This document shows, one piece after another, positions 11,276 through 23,460 of a stretch of 64,000 nucleotides of DNA. Source of the DNA: Watersipora subatra (taxonomy: Eukaryota > Bryozoa > Gymnolaemata > Cheilostomatida > Watersiporidae); contig NC_088714.1 in assembly GCF_963576615.1 (NCBI RefSeq), forward strand, positions 40,276,572 to 40,340,571, in the 5' to 3' direction. A program made the position numbers and the translations under genes. Position 1 is the stretch's first letter, and every line of letters starts with the position of its first letter. The notes under the pieces were generated by a model. That model did no database searches and was not told where the DNA came from. It saw nothing but the letters and a program-made list of their open reading frames with translations.

Positions 11276-14200
11276 TTATGAAGCCATTGATAGGATTGCT
11301 TTATATATGACAGAAATTTCTACCCACCTTTTATCAACTTCAGGTGTGGGCTCTTCTACATATTGCCTCTTTGATACAATTCTAGGTCTTGATCTCTGCC
11401 TCTCCACCAGCTCTGATATACTCATCTGCAATCCTTGGGAGGCTCTTGTATGAGGCTGCTCAGGTAGAATGCCTGGCTTGGTCTTCTTGGCTATGTGGGT
11501 CTCCAGTCTCTCAAATAGCCGGTCCCTATAGTCTAAATCACATTGCAGCAGAGTTAGCATATAATATTATTAACATCAGTCACCTGGGCTGTGTTTGTGG
11601 GCACCAGGCAAAACGACACACAAGATTAGACTTAGCTTGGATTTTGGGGCATTGGCAAAAGCTTTATCAATGCTTTCTTGATCATAAAATGAATGCACTC
11701 AGGTTAGATTTTACTCTGCTATTACAGCATTTAAATGAGCGTCGTTTTTTCCAATGGGTGCTGGCAGTGTGGCTGGATGCAGAAGGTGGCACATGTAAAA
11801 ATTCAAGTTCAAACTAGTGGATCATTCTGGACATACTAAGAACTCACAGCATGTTGCTGAAGCACGCTTGCTCTGGATTGTTGGTGCCATCTTGAACTGC
11901 TTCTTCCTCGAAACATGGTACATCAATTCACCATCTCTCCTCAATGCTCCCTCCCTCATACAGTTCTCATTGTGGTATAGAATGGTGAGTCTTGATCTGA
12001 AATGCAAATTTTGACAATATAACAAATTTTTTAGAGTTGTATATTAGTAAAAAAAATGGCAGGTGGATAAACCCAAGTCCAAAACTTAAACTACGCAAGC
12101 AGAACCAACCATGTCATGTTAGCTACAATGTTAGTCTACCTTGCCAACTGTCCATAGTAATGAAAAAGGTACATCTTTGGTGCATTCCTATTCAGGTCTG
12201 AGTGGAAGCTTTCTAGCTGTGGCGTATCCCATGACGATGCCCTTTGAATTGCTTCCAGCAGGTCCGGCTTGGTGAGTATTTCCTCTACCTCTGTGTATAC
12301 AACACCACCTAAACAATTAAAAGATACAATAGCCTATGTTGAAACATACAGGTTAATCTCAGTTATGTTCATTGTTTGCTGATGAATATTAAAACATAGG
12401 ATACTTATATACTCTTTGCTGAGGTTTAACACTGTCAATGGTAGGGGTATGCTAGCTAATGTCATCTATTATAGTCATGGCTTCTCTTCAAATTAAACAA
12501 ATACCTGAAATGAGCCAGTCAGCAGTCTTCTCCACTCCTTCGATCACTTTTTTCTCGGGTATATCCTCATGGTCACACTCAGTTACAAACTGATTTTCTG
12601 GATGGCTGTGCACATTTGTCAAGTAAGGCATCACCGTCAGCCACATCTCTCATCTCGCTGCTGAATCATGGGACGTATGGTGGGTCACGTGATGGAAATG
12701 GGCTACAATCGCTTTAATCCAGTTATTGAGCTTCCTCAAGGCTACAATCTTAGCTGCTTCTGCTAATTTCGTCTTGATTCCTTTTAATTATATAAGGCTA
12801 TCAAGCTGCTGTCATAAGGGAAATGCTATCACTTAGGCCAAAGCATGTCAATGAACCAAGGTAAAATGCAGCGGTGGCAGGAGTTTACTGCTTCAAAAGC
12901 TGACTATATAATACACAGACGGCGATCATAGCTTATGCAAAGCATAATTTCCAAAAGAAAAACATGCTTTGCGATCATGGTGAAAAGTATAGAGTAACTC
13001 ACCTTTAGCAATATGCCATGGGTCAAACATATGTATTGTGTTAGGGTAGTCTTTCTTCAGCATGGTATTAACTTGCTTGTGACGGTCTGTTGTTAGTGTC
13101 GTCACTTTCACCCCTTTGCTAGTTAATTCATTCAGGCATCTCCTCACCCCCTCCAACTCCATTGCATTACCGCTTGTTGTCTCTGTAGCCTGACAAAATA
13201 AATCAAGTGTATGATACACGTTTATAGTATAGTAATAATAGCTTACGGCTCACAGTCACACACACGCACACACGCACACACGCAGGACTGGTGTGTAAAT
13301 GAGCTGATATGTAAGATGTCATCGTAATGTGGAACTCACCTTTACCAAGCTAACAGACACAATCTTCTTCGACAGCGTATCCATGAGCGAATACAACCCG
13401 TAGGTGGCTGAGTGGCCCATGGAGTCACACCTCCCATCTTCAGCTAAGTGGATATCACATCTAGTTCTTAGCTCATTAATCACAACCTCTGCCTGCTTCT
13501 CGTACTCATCATTGATAGTCTGCAATTAGCAAAAAATATGATGAAGGATTGATGCTAAAAATTATTTTGCTTACAAATGATCAATTGTCAAACCCACTAG
13601 CAGTAGCAATTAAAATTGGTGATACTTATACCAAACAGATAATCATTCTGGTATTTTATAAATGTTGAGTAGGATGGTATTCTAATAGATAGACTCTGCA
13701 ACACTCTAAAGGTCTTCGTTGGCATCGCGCCATTGAAGAGAATAGCACCACAGAGTAGAGGATTAATGAGATGAACACGGCCTTCTTTGGGCGAGCTGCA
13801 CCATGTTCTACAAATTCCATATAGGTTCAACAATAAGAGAGTATAAGCATAATAGGTGATAACTGCAGTGTAGGAATAGAGGTATTGTGAAAGCTATCTA
13901 GAGTTGAATGGTTTACAATTCGCTGATTAACAATTGGTGATTGATAAGAGTAGCCCATTTGCATTGAACATTGGGCAGGCTTGCTTAGCCATATTTTGAG
14001 CTTAGAGGATGGTCATGTATTACAAACCTGGTGTGGTGACATGACAGGCAAATGATGTCTTCTACTGCAGCACCACCTAACTTTCCATTAACTGAACATG
14101 CTGAGGCACACAAACTACAGAACTTGAGGGCTTCTAGTAGTTGATCGTAGAAAACCATGACTTTAGTCTGTTTGTAAGAGCTATCAGATCTAAAATAAAA

Positions 14201-16334
14201 TGTTAAATGAGGTAGGCTGACGTAATGAGAGAGAGAGGTAGACTCGGCTTCGGACATGGAATTAATAAATCATCAACAGTCAATCCGCTATAGTGCTTTC
14301 AATGAATATCAAAAGGTTACGGTTTTATCAATGGCTTAAGCTATAAGATAGCTAAACTGCAAATAAAATGTACCTTTCTTGTTCATCTCTTTCCTTCATA
14401 ATACAAAGATCTTCATCATCATTATCAGGTAAGTATTCCTCATCAGAATCATTTTGTAGAGCCTCTCCTGTGCCACTTGAAATGCTCTAGAAACAGCAAT
14501 CATTCATATGAACAAATGCAATATACACAAATTTGATGAAATAGAGTAAATAGAGATAAAAAGAGAGGTGCTGTACAGATAACACATGCATGCTAGGTCA
14601 AAAATTAGCGGTTTCATGCCAACAGAAAGGAGTCTCAGATTCATAGTAGGTAACAATGCACTCATTACAACCATCATGCTCATCATGTAGTTTACTGCCA
14701 GGTCATCAAGGTGACATAAACACTGACAATTGATATAGTATGATAGATAAGATAGGAGGATAATAGAGCATTGAACATTCTTTACCTGCGGGTCAGTTGA
14801 GTAATCTGATTCATACTCAGATTCTGACAACTCTGGGCCTGAGGCTATGCCACAGCTCAGAGGTGGAGCATTGCTAATTATCAAAGAATTGATATGGTGA
14901 AATAACAACACTTGACAATATAAAAGCATGCTATCTATACAAAACTAAAAGGGATGCTGCACAACACATAATAATATCTTCAATATGTAAATCTTTAGTC
15001 TACCATAATGACAACGGCATCTGATCGGACAGTGTTATATAAATGTAGCATTGTTTGAAGTCAATGAAGGAATGAGCTCCAAAATAAAATGAAAACTCAC
15101 AGTAGATCGCACTGGATAGCTTTACTTCTGCGACGAGGCTTCCATATTAGGTTTCCTGTTTGTAAACCTACACTGGGTCCACAGTTGACTATGAAACTCT
15201 TACTTGGCATTTTATTCTCTCTTGGCTTAGGGGGCAAGTATATAGTCTTCTCTACAGCTGAAATGCTACAAAATGATTTGTAAATATGATTGACTTGAGA
15301 TATGGAGAATGACAAGGAAAAGTGAACCCTGCTTTACAAAAGAGGGGAAGCAACTATGTTTCTTACATGCTGGAATTATATTATCAACAAAATCTTTATC
15401 TAAGCAAATACTTTCATCAACCCCACCCCATTGTCAGTCTGAGGATCATCGTTTCATTTTCATGAAAGCAGATGTTTCAGTAGTGAATGTTTCCTATTTA
15501 ACACATTTAGAGTATTACCTCGGAGCCAAAAGAGACCTGACTACACCACGTCTTTCACGCTCAGATAAGGGAGGATCTGCTTTCATTTTCTTTGGAGTGG
15601 GCTGTTTCATTTCAGCATCTATCTGCACTAATGGTATAGCACCCTTTTTAAGAACTAACCTGTAAAAATATACTGGCTCTGATCAAAAACACACCTAAAT
15701 CACTGGTGGTTGCTCTTATGGCAATCTAACTACTCACAACTTGCAAATTTGTTACAATACGATGAATGCAATGAGCTTTGAAACCAAAACAAGTGTGAGA
15801 TGTGTTTGTTTACAATTTCCATTTGAGTTGTCTTTAAGAATTGATTGTACTTTCTGCTTTTAATACCTTGAAGCAAATCCATTCTTATATTTAATGTAGT
15901 TTGAGAAAGCCTCTGGTTTGAAATGTCGATAACATAACACAGAGCTCTTTTCAAGAATGAAGTTAGATACCTACAACAGTACATCCCGAATATAAATACA
16001 TATACCATATAACCATAATACATGTTATCATAAACACATATCCATACATACGGAGTATGACATGTTTTACGGTACATATTATTATATAAATATATGAAGC
16101 GTTTGACGTCACACAATCGCTTGAATTTGTAGTGCATACACTTACTCGATCCGTTACAAAGGTAACCCATTTACATTTCACCGTGTCTGTAGGAAATGAA
16201 AACAGATGATCTAAAGCTTCACAATTTGCAGCACAGCATGGCTGTCTCCGCCTGCTGCCTTTAGAACCATAAGTTGTGGAAGTAGTTGCTGTTGTAGTAG
16301 CATTATTATCTGAAGAATGCGTATCGATTTCCAT
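11276..16334 (-). pseudogene. THAP-domain DDE transposase gene, Kolobok-like, 14 exons, inactivated
   Basis: Minus-strand exons (descending): 16334-16146, 15970-15867, 15659-15519, 15265-15101, 14873-14786, 14486-14374, 14189-14028, 13807-13632, 13519-13340, 13189-13003, 12780-12505, 12308-12140, 11996-11848 and 11532 to about 11276. Exons 1-3 encode a THAP finger: CCAANC, then LFSFP and KWVTF, then LCYRHF, then a KKGAIPLV tail. Exon 7 has a C-x2-C/C-x2-C zinc ribbon. Exons 9-10 carry the core of a transposon-linked family: EDGRCDSMGHSATYG, TLTTDRH and HMFDPWHIAKG. Exons 12-13 carry TPQLESFHSDLNRNAPK and LYHNENC. I infer that the Asp and His motifs contribute to an RNase-H-like catalytic site. 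Defects: TGA at 12650-12652 in exon 11, and exons 8 and 9 do not join in phase with the visible splice sites. Phases agree at the other junctions up to exon 13. Confidence 0.8.
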
Positions 16335-17431
16335 GTTGATTTATAAAGGTCAAGTATATAATGCCTATAAATACAGTAAAGATAAGAGACTCATGTCTTC
16401 TGTTGCCTTCATTTTAACAATCAATGCCTAATGAGACGCTAACATAAATATTTACAGTGAAATGAAATAGAATCTTTTTAAGCTCTCAGATGGTAATAAA
16501 GTGGACAACCGTTTAAATGTGCATTTTATTTGTTCTGAACATAATCGTAACTGTTCAATATTTCATGTAATACCGCTTTACAAAAGTGTATACATATTAC
16601 AACAAATAAAAAACATTTTTGCAAATATAAACAAATACGGAATAATTAATTAAGTATTTTGGAGAAAACTTTTCCGTTTCGCGAGCATGTTACCATTTAT
16701 TCTTGACACGAAAGAAAATGATAAACAGCTATGTAAATACGTTATGTTTTTTGGATAAATGATCTCATATTTGTAATTAAATATTTTCCTGAAAAAGATG
16801 CTTACGTTATATTTTGTAAAACAAAACAAAAATATTACTAGTATACCAGAACCTTCAAATAAATATGATTATGCTTGAATAAATATACTGTCGTTGACAA
16901 AGGTTATGAAATCACATCGATTAAATTGTGACCTGCAGTTTTGTGGCCCTAGGACTGTATGTCAATTGCACTCCCGCGAGATCACGCAATACTTGAAATT
17001 AATTAGCCTCAGTCATGCCCCTCAATATCACAATAAAAATAAAAAGCTAGTGCATAATATCATCGGGAAAATATAGTATGGTTCTTGGAGTCTGAAGTAC
17101 TTATCATAGAAATAATATGTACATGGAGAACAAATGAAACTGATTCCTTTGTCATCTTCATTCGTTCTCCGGAGTTGTCCTACCTTTGCCCGCCACTAGC
17201 GTCATTATCGTCATTGATAAATAAGCGGTAAGAGCACACAATACTGAATATGAAAATTGTGACGTCACAATTTTCAAGACTATGCCGGTAAACTTTTTCG
17301 CGGAAGAGCTCCGGGGAAATCATATAAACACCAACCAATGTCTGTCTCACCATGGCAAACAATAGCTCATTCGAAAGCCAAGACTCTGATGTATCGAAAT
17401 ATACAATAAAAAAATTATGTAATTAATGTGC
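16335..17431. other. 5' region of the transposase gene and right end of the Kolobok-like element
   Basis: Non-coding sequence between the THAP start codon and the right TIR. The block 16860-17000 is shared with 1595-1730. GTGACGTCAC at 17259-17268 is a palindrome matching the CRE-type core, placed upstream of the transposase gene; a promoter role is only a guess. Confidence 0.5.
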
Positions 17432-17468
17432 TTTAAAGCTTCCAAATTTCTCTTCAGAACCAACAAGT

Positions 17469-17577
17469 ACTGTAAAACCTTTATTTGAACGCCATGACAC
17501 TTTATGTTTCATGTTGCCTTTAAAGTTGCACTTTATTAGAGGTGATGTTCAAATAAAAGGTGGCACCGTATTTTTCC
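17469..17577. mobile_element. MITE family member 1 (ATTTGAACGCC type)
   Basis: Begins TACTGTAAAACCTTTATTTG and contains GAACGCCATGAC. The inverted half ends near GTTCAAATAAAAGGTGGC. Related copies lie at about 18735, 20768, 35286 and 56948. The unit is 105-145 bp with TIR-like halves and no coding capacity. Confidence 0.65.
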
Positions 17578-18734
17578 AACATCTGGTCAGGATGTTGAGA
17601 AGATAAATTTAACTTTTTCAAGGGTAAATTAAATGTCATCTATATTTTGCACTCTCCTTTGGATGGTGCTACATTAACCCTTTTGGAAGCAAGAAGTTTG
17701 CTAACTCACCTCCAACTTGTCATATATTTTGTAAATAAATATACACGAGAAAGCTGATACATGTCTCTACCATTTGATATCTATTGCTTGCAATTAGTCA
17801 AAGATGATCTTATAGCCTGCATTGCAATTTGTTGCAGTTTTTAGTTTTTTGTTTAGTTTTAAAATTGAAAGTATACTTTTAGTTTATACCCATATTAAAC
17901 AAGGTCACATAAAAGCTCATTGCACTCACTGATATCTTTGCTACAGTTCGCAGCCAAAACTAGCTTTTTATATGCAATAGAACAGGAGTTACGAGCGCTA
18001 ATCTATTGTAAGCCGTGTTTATATAACCGCAAGGATGCTATCAAATAATATATTTTAAATTTACATATTCATAAGTTATATAAATAATAATAACAATCTA
18101 TCAAATGTTACAAATATAGATTCAACAAGAGCAACTGACATAAACCAACCATAATTATAATACATGCAGCAACAAAGTTTAATATTTTAAAACAAGATAA
18201 ACACTTTTAAAATAAAAATATTGGCAACGTTTGCTCCGCTAGTTGCATTTTAATTGTAGCCTTCCGTTGAAACCATTTCAAATTCTTCTAGCTGTTCATT
18301 ACCTTCAACAGTGTCTTTTGACCTCAACTCTTCTTCTGCTTATCTGAGCTAGTCGATATTAGCGCTAACAACTTTTTGGCGATATTGAGATACAGTGAGC
18401 TGTCGTTTTTCAATCCAGTTAGCATCTGACAAACTTTGAGTGGTCTGGTGTGTTGTGTTTAAGATGAATACATATAGGTACAAAAATCTTCCTTCTGCAA
18501 GCATTGTTGTCATCATAGGGCATAGTAGTTTTTGATTTCCTTGGAAAAATAGGTTCTCATACTTTTTTATAGAGCTGATATTTGACAATAAGCCAATTTT
18601 AAAATTTTTTCAAGATTTAGATAGATAAGATGTTATATTATACATATTGAAATTTAATAAAATTTGAAAAATTCACTAACTGTTATGCAAGGCTCGTATA
18701 ATAAAAAAATCTTACCCCTATACATGTATATACT
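17578..18734. other. Unassigned intergenic sequence
   Basis: No gene, RNA or delimited repeat recognised. Short frames have no family motifs. Confidence 0.45.
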
Positions 18735-18870
18735 GCAAACCCTCTATTTGAATGCCTCATTCATACGAACGCCACCTCTACTTGATTCCCACTATAGAGG
18801 AAGGGTGGAAAAATAGAGGGCCAGACTTTATTTGAATGCTACCTCTGTTTGACTGCCACTTTAACATTCT
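18735..18870. mobile_element. MITE family member 2
   Basis: GCAAACCCTCTATTTGAATG opens the copy. ACGCCACCTCTACTTGATT, ACTATAGAGGAAGGGTGG and TTTATTTGAATGCTACCTCT follow, giving the same words as the other members. It seems to contain an extra partial unit at its right side. Confidence 0.6.
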
Positions 18871-20767
18871 TTGATCTTTATGAACACATAAAAGCAAGTG
18901 ATCAGTAGAAAGTGTCTATAAAATCATACTAATAACGACTCGGCTACATCTATAATAATTAATTCTTTGATTGTTAATGTTTGTATCAAATTCCATTTTC
19001 TAACTCCAAATCTTTAAAGTTTTTATGTTAAAATTTTGAAAGCAACATAATGATATGGTTTAAATTAATCTGATAATATTCTAAGACCTAGTAATCCCAA
19101 TGTGCATCAGTGAGGATTAAACAGTCGCTGTATATATGTAGTGACTTCTGCTGGAGAGACTTTGGCTATGTACTCTAATCTGACTAGAGTCCCTACAATA
19201 GGATCACCTTCCCATCAACTGCTATAATAAACACTGTGCTTAAACTTTCATTTTTATAAAATTCAGTTTGCTCTAATCAACGACTGTTTATGAGCATCGA
19301 GTAGTAGTCCTTCTATTGATGCAATCAGCGTAGAAGTTGAACTTGTTTATCATTTTATGAGGTTAGTGAAAGGTAACTGCTCACTTTACTGCTAATTACT
19401 TAACAGTACTCAATACTGCAATACGCTCGTAGATTATCAACTCAAATTAAGTATGCACTAGAAATTGAATAAAAAGAAATGATAATACAGCTAAGGGACA
19501 TGATGGAAATTAAGTTATATAACAAGATCACAAATGAAGACATTATGCGAAATGCAAATGTGCCCTCAAGGACCAACACCCTCATTGAAAAAACTTCAGA
19601 TAACTAGGCCATGGTCATAAGATGGAATACGTGTAGTGGAAGCAGTTGAGCCAGCAACAAGGTCAGTCAGCTACATAAAACACCCTCCACGAATACACCA
19701 CTAGCGTGAACTTTTTTAGCCGAGCAGAAGGACGGGAAGGACCCTAGCGCAAACACACATAATGGAAGGCAGCGTTTGCATATGAACAATCAGTGCAGCG
19801 ATGCTTGTGTCTGACACTTGTACTATGTTATAATATATTGGTACAAATACATATATCATATTACTGCTATGACCACATATTGTTGCGAGCATGCTTAGAG
19901 TTGGTGGCAATATGTAAAGGTCTAGCCTTGCAACTGGTCCAAGTCGCAAATTGGCAGGAATATAGGTTTCTTTACACTGGTGGCAGAGGTGGGTATCAGA
20001 ATCTGGTTCACACACACCAACTCAAATGGCACTCTGCATGAACATTCTCATTCTACTTTAAAAAGAGCAGCTGAAAGCAGACTCAGAGCGACAAATACAG
20101 ACTGTATTTGTCGCTGTGAGTCTGTATAAAGACTCTCTAAAAGATGACAGCACTTGGGAGATTCAAAAAAAAGGATGAGGGCCTGGCTTAGTGTCAAGTT
20201 GAACCTGGGTCTTTTTGGAGGAACCTAGCATTTGAAGAACTCTGAGTAAATGGCGAGAGTCTGGCTTAGCTGGTCTACCCTTAACCTCTATAAAAAACCC
20301 AGAGTCAACAGATGGCGACACTTTTAAAGTTTTAAAGAAACAATCGTAAAGCTTTAGAGTTAGAAAATGGACTTTGATATTCTATAACAATGGCTGCTAT
20401 TACATCATACAGTGTTCCTAAAAGATATTATAATTGTTCATCAAAAAGCTTTAAAATCTTTATATCAGGTTGTAAACCCCCTTATTAATGAATCTAAAAA
20501 CAACAAATCGAATTTAGACCTTGGAAATTTTGAATCAGAGTGTAGCTTTGTTGATTGTGTTCTCAGATACACTGTCTCTAAAACCTTGGCAGCTACTGCA
20601 GCAACACCAAATAGATTAATTGTTACTGATAAACATTAATATTGCTGTAATTATTGTAAGTATTGCTATAATTATTATAACATTATTAGTAACGTTTTGT
20701 GGACACTTTTCTACTGATCACTTTCTATTATGGGTTCGTATAGATCAGGGAATGTCAAAGAGATGGT
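18871..20767. other. Intergenic region with isolated repeat fragments
   Basis: No gene is recognised. At 19138-19161 the words GTGACTTCTGCTGGAGAGAC are identical to 45759-45778 in the first intron of TRIM copy C, so a fragment of that intron or a shared dispersed repeat is present. At about 19978-20000, CTGGTGGCAGAGGTGGG resembles the leader of the gag-bearing element near 62440 (reverse complement), hinting at a decayed LTR element. Confidence 0.4.
20079..20126. repeat. Near-perfect hairpin
   Basis: CAGACTCAGAGCGACAAATA is followed, after a short centre, by TATTTGTCGCTGTGAGTCTG. The arms are about 22 bp with one mismatch and almost no loop. It is probably the remnant of a small foldback element; no duplication of the target was identified. 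Confidence 0.75.
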
Positions 20768-20875
20768 CAAATAGAAGTGGCATTCAATTAAAGGGTTGGG
20801 ATGTATTTTTCAACCCTTTTTTATAGTGGCGGTCTATTAGGGGTGATGTTTAAATAAAGGAGGCATTTTAAAAGA
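20768..20875. mobile_element. MITE family member 3
   Basis: Contains AATAGAAGTGGCATTCAATT, AAGGGTTGGGATGTATTTTT, ATAGTGGCGGTC and GTGATGTTTAAATAAAGG. These are family words, with the central GGGTTG/CAACCC inverted repeat. Confidence 0.6.
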
Positions 20876-23460
20876 GGTTCACGATACATGTATCTCGCAA
20901 AAGACAGGGGCAATCCTCAATACAGAGCAAGTTTTGGCGGAACCCATACAATGCCTGTCCACAGAAATTGGGCCTAGCCATCATTATTCTGCTTGACACC
21001 AAAAGGTCAAACATGAAGGGAGCTAGGCCAACTTGGAGCGAAAAGGCACAGCTCGGGCTGAAACTACCCAAGATGATCTGGCTACCACTGGCACCTAAGA
21101 AGGAAACACACTGTAAAAATATTTCCATGAACTGGCGTAAGAGGCAACAGGTAAAACAACTCTAGCACCGGTGTCACAACCCAAAGGTTGACACGGACAC
21201 ACCTGAAACCGGCCGGCATGCTTCTTCAGACTTGGCCATGATGCCGAGTTTTGCTCCGTAATATGTTTGACACAACTCCAGCCCAGCCCAGACTACCAGG
21301 AGGCCAGATGATTGACTTTGTCAAGACACCAGGAGTAAGGAAAAAACAGCAGTGGAGTAATCAGTTAGAATTAATTTGCAACGCAAAGAAAGAGAGGTGT
21401 AGCCAAATTCTGCCTTTAAGAAGGGAAGTGTTCATGCCTCGAGTATCGAATAACCCACACCTACACCATGATTTGGAACTGGACCGAGTCAAAAACTGGC
21501 GAGAATATAAGTAGGTTCCTTTACTCACTACTGACTCCCCAGACAGTTACTATACACAAAGAGATGTGATGGGAAATGCAATCAAGGGAGACTTTAACAA
21601 ACTTTTAAAAATCAACAAAACGTTTGTTTTAACAAACAAACAATAAAATGAAGAAACATCTATCTCAGTTCCGGGCAGATGACAGATAACAACATCATGG
21701 AAAACTGCCTTACTGTCAGAACCATGGTACAGTCTTAGTCAAATTGACTGACTGCGAAAGGGAGAGACATTCGGTCATTATAAAAGCATCAGCACAAGTG
21801 TACCCTGTGGTTGAGCAATGAACCTTTTCCTAGACTAATGTTTAAACCATAACTGTCACGAACAGCTTTCATTGTTTTTTCAGCTTTCAGTTTTGTAAAT
21901 CAGACAAGCTGATTCCGATTTTGTACTCAAAATAAAGATTGGTCTACTAATTTTCAAAGCCATTTTTTTTGAAGGGTTTTTTACAGCGATTCAATATCGG
22001 TTTTGCAATCGACACAACAAGCCCCGCCCATAAATATGTGACGTAACCTAGCTTTTTAGGAATGAAAGTTAGGATGTTTAGTCCGATCTAGAATTACGTA
22101 TATATCTATGCAACCTGACCAATGAAAATCAACGTTGCAAATGTCAAATCACCGAAGGTCAAGGTAATTTCTCATAATTTCTTTTTGATTCGCTCATAAA
22201 ACGCTTTATTTCTTAGACAGAGAACCTTACTAGACAACAGATACAGATAACGCTTTTAATAGCAGGAATCAAATGAGTGATGACATGTATTGACACTGGC
22301 AGCATATGGGTATGCCTTCAATGGAAATTTTACCGAGACATAATTGTGTTCCAGGACTAGATGAAAGGCTGTTAACCAATCACATGGCAGATAAGAGTAT
22401 GCAACGAAATGACTCTATCGAGATGGATGTCTTAAAACCCATTATTCTCTAAACTCAGCCTTCAAAATAATCTCAGTATTTTCTGAAAGGTAGATAAGCT
22501 ATATAATATCGCTTATAGTTTGTTACAGGATGTTAAATAGACTGAACGCCGAGAAAAATGAGCTAAAAAAAGCACGATTTTATCAAAAGCTAGCGTTGTT
22601 ATCAGGGTCAATTGTAAGCTAGGTTATACCACAAAATTAACGATATGCGCTATATAGCCAATGCCTTCAAAATAGCACCAGTTTGCAGAAAAAATGCAAA
22701 TTATTCTCGAAACTGTTTGCAATTTTTTTATTGAGGCAATAAATATGAAAAATAGTGTAACCATAATGATCAGCATAGTGATTGTTATTTGAAAAAACTT
22801 CTACTGAGGGGATTGTGGCAGTTATGGTTTAAGAACAGGAGCACATGCTTGTGTAGGAATGCTATTTATTTTTTTCAAGTTGAAAGTAAGTAACCATACA
22901 GAAGATAAGTAAAATGACAAACTTGATTTTATAATTACAAACAAGATAATTACTTCTTTACTTTACTTATAACACATGTCTGACTATTACATGTTGTTAC
23001 AATATAAAATATTCACTTATAAATGCATTCTATTTTGTATTACTTTTTTCTGATTGAGCCCATAAACTAGAATTGAAATAACTTGAAGATATTGGCTCAT
23101 CTATCAATAACTTTAATCTGTCTCTTTAGAATAATCCAGTAACTCTCTTACATAATCTTCACTATTCACTTGATTAGTCAAATCACTATAGTCAAATAAA
23201 TTACGTATCGGTTTATTACATTGCATATACCTTACAAATACAAAATCCTACAAATGACATTAAATAGGAAAGATGGGCGCAATATTTAAGCTATATAAAA
23301 TTTGCGTTTTGAGAAAAATCTATGCTGTCATCAAATAAACATGAGTTATGTCTAAACCTCTGAACATCTGTCTTTAATGCCTTCTTGATGATAGGCGACT
23401 ATTGTTTGTGTGGCAAAATAAGCCAGTCAAAAGAACTTTTGTCTTCATATTTTGACTTAG
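20876..23460. other. Unassigned intergenic sequence
   Basis: Open frames at 20968-21165 and 21251-21514 have coding-like composition but no motif I recognise, no matching neighbours and no convincing splice context. They may be fragments of a degraded retroelement. The remainder is AT-rich without visible structure. Confidence 0.4.

Larger units (their letters stand above)
5102..17431 (-). mobile_element. Kolobok-like DNA transposon (about 8 kb plus nested insertions)
   Basis: The ends are inverted repeats of roughly 70 bp: AGCACATAAATTACATAAT at 5102 reappears in reverse complement at 17431 with one extra T, followed by a shared TTTTTTTATTGTATATTTCG block. The right end abuts TTAA (17432-17435) and the left abuts CTAA (5098-5101), consistent with a TTAA target duplication with one mutation. 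Inside are a minus-strand multi-exon gene with a THAP domain and DDE-like core (16334 to 11276) and a convergent plus-strand gene (9852-10965). Known Kolobok elements combine TTAA duplications with THAP-bearing transposases, so the superfamily call is by inference. The left part is interrupted by a 4.3-kb insertion at 5451-9757. A deleted relative lies at 1149-1745. Confidence 0.75.

Noticed and set aside
11389..11817. 142-codon plus-strand open frame
   Set aside because: It overlaps the last exons of the minus-strand transposase gene, whose motifs are recognisable; the plus frame has none.
15730..16170. 146-codon minus-strand open frame
   Set aside because: It spans an intron between THAP exons and uses the wrong frame for the LCYRHF motif.
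17259..17268. GTGACGTCAC as a regulated CRE promoter element
   Set aside because: A single palindrome near a transposon gene is not enough to claim regulation; noted only as a motif.
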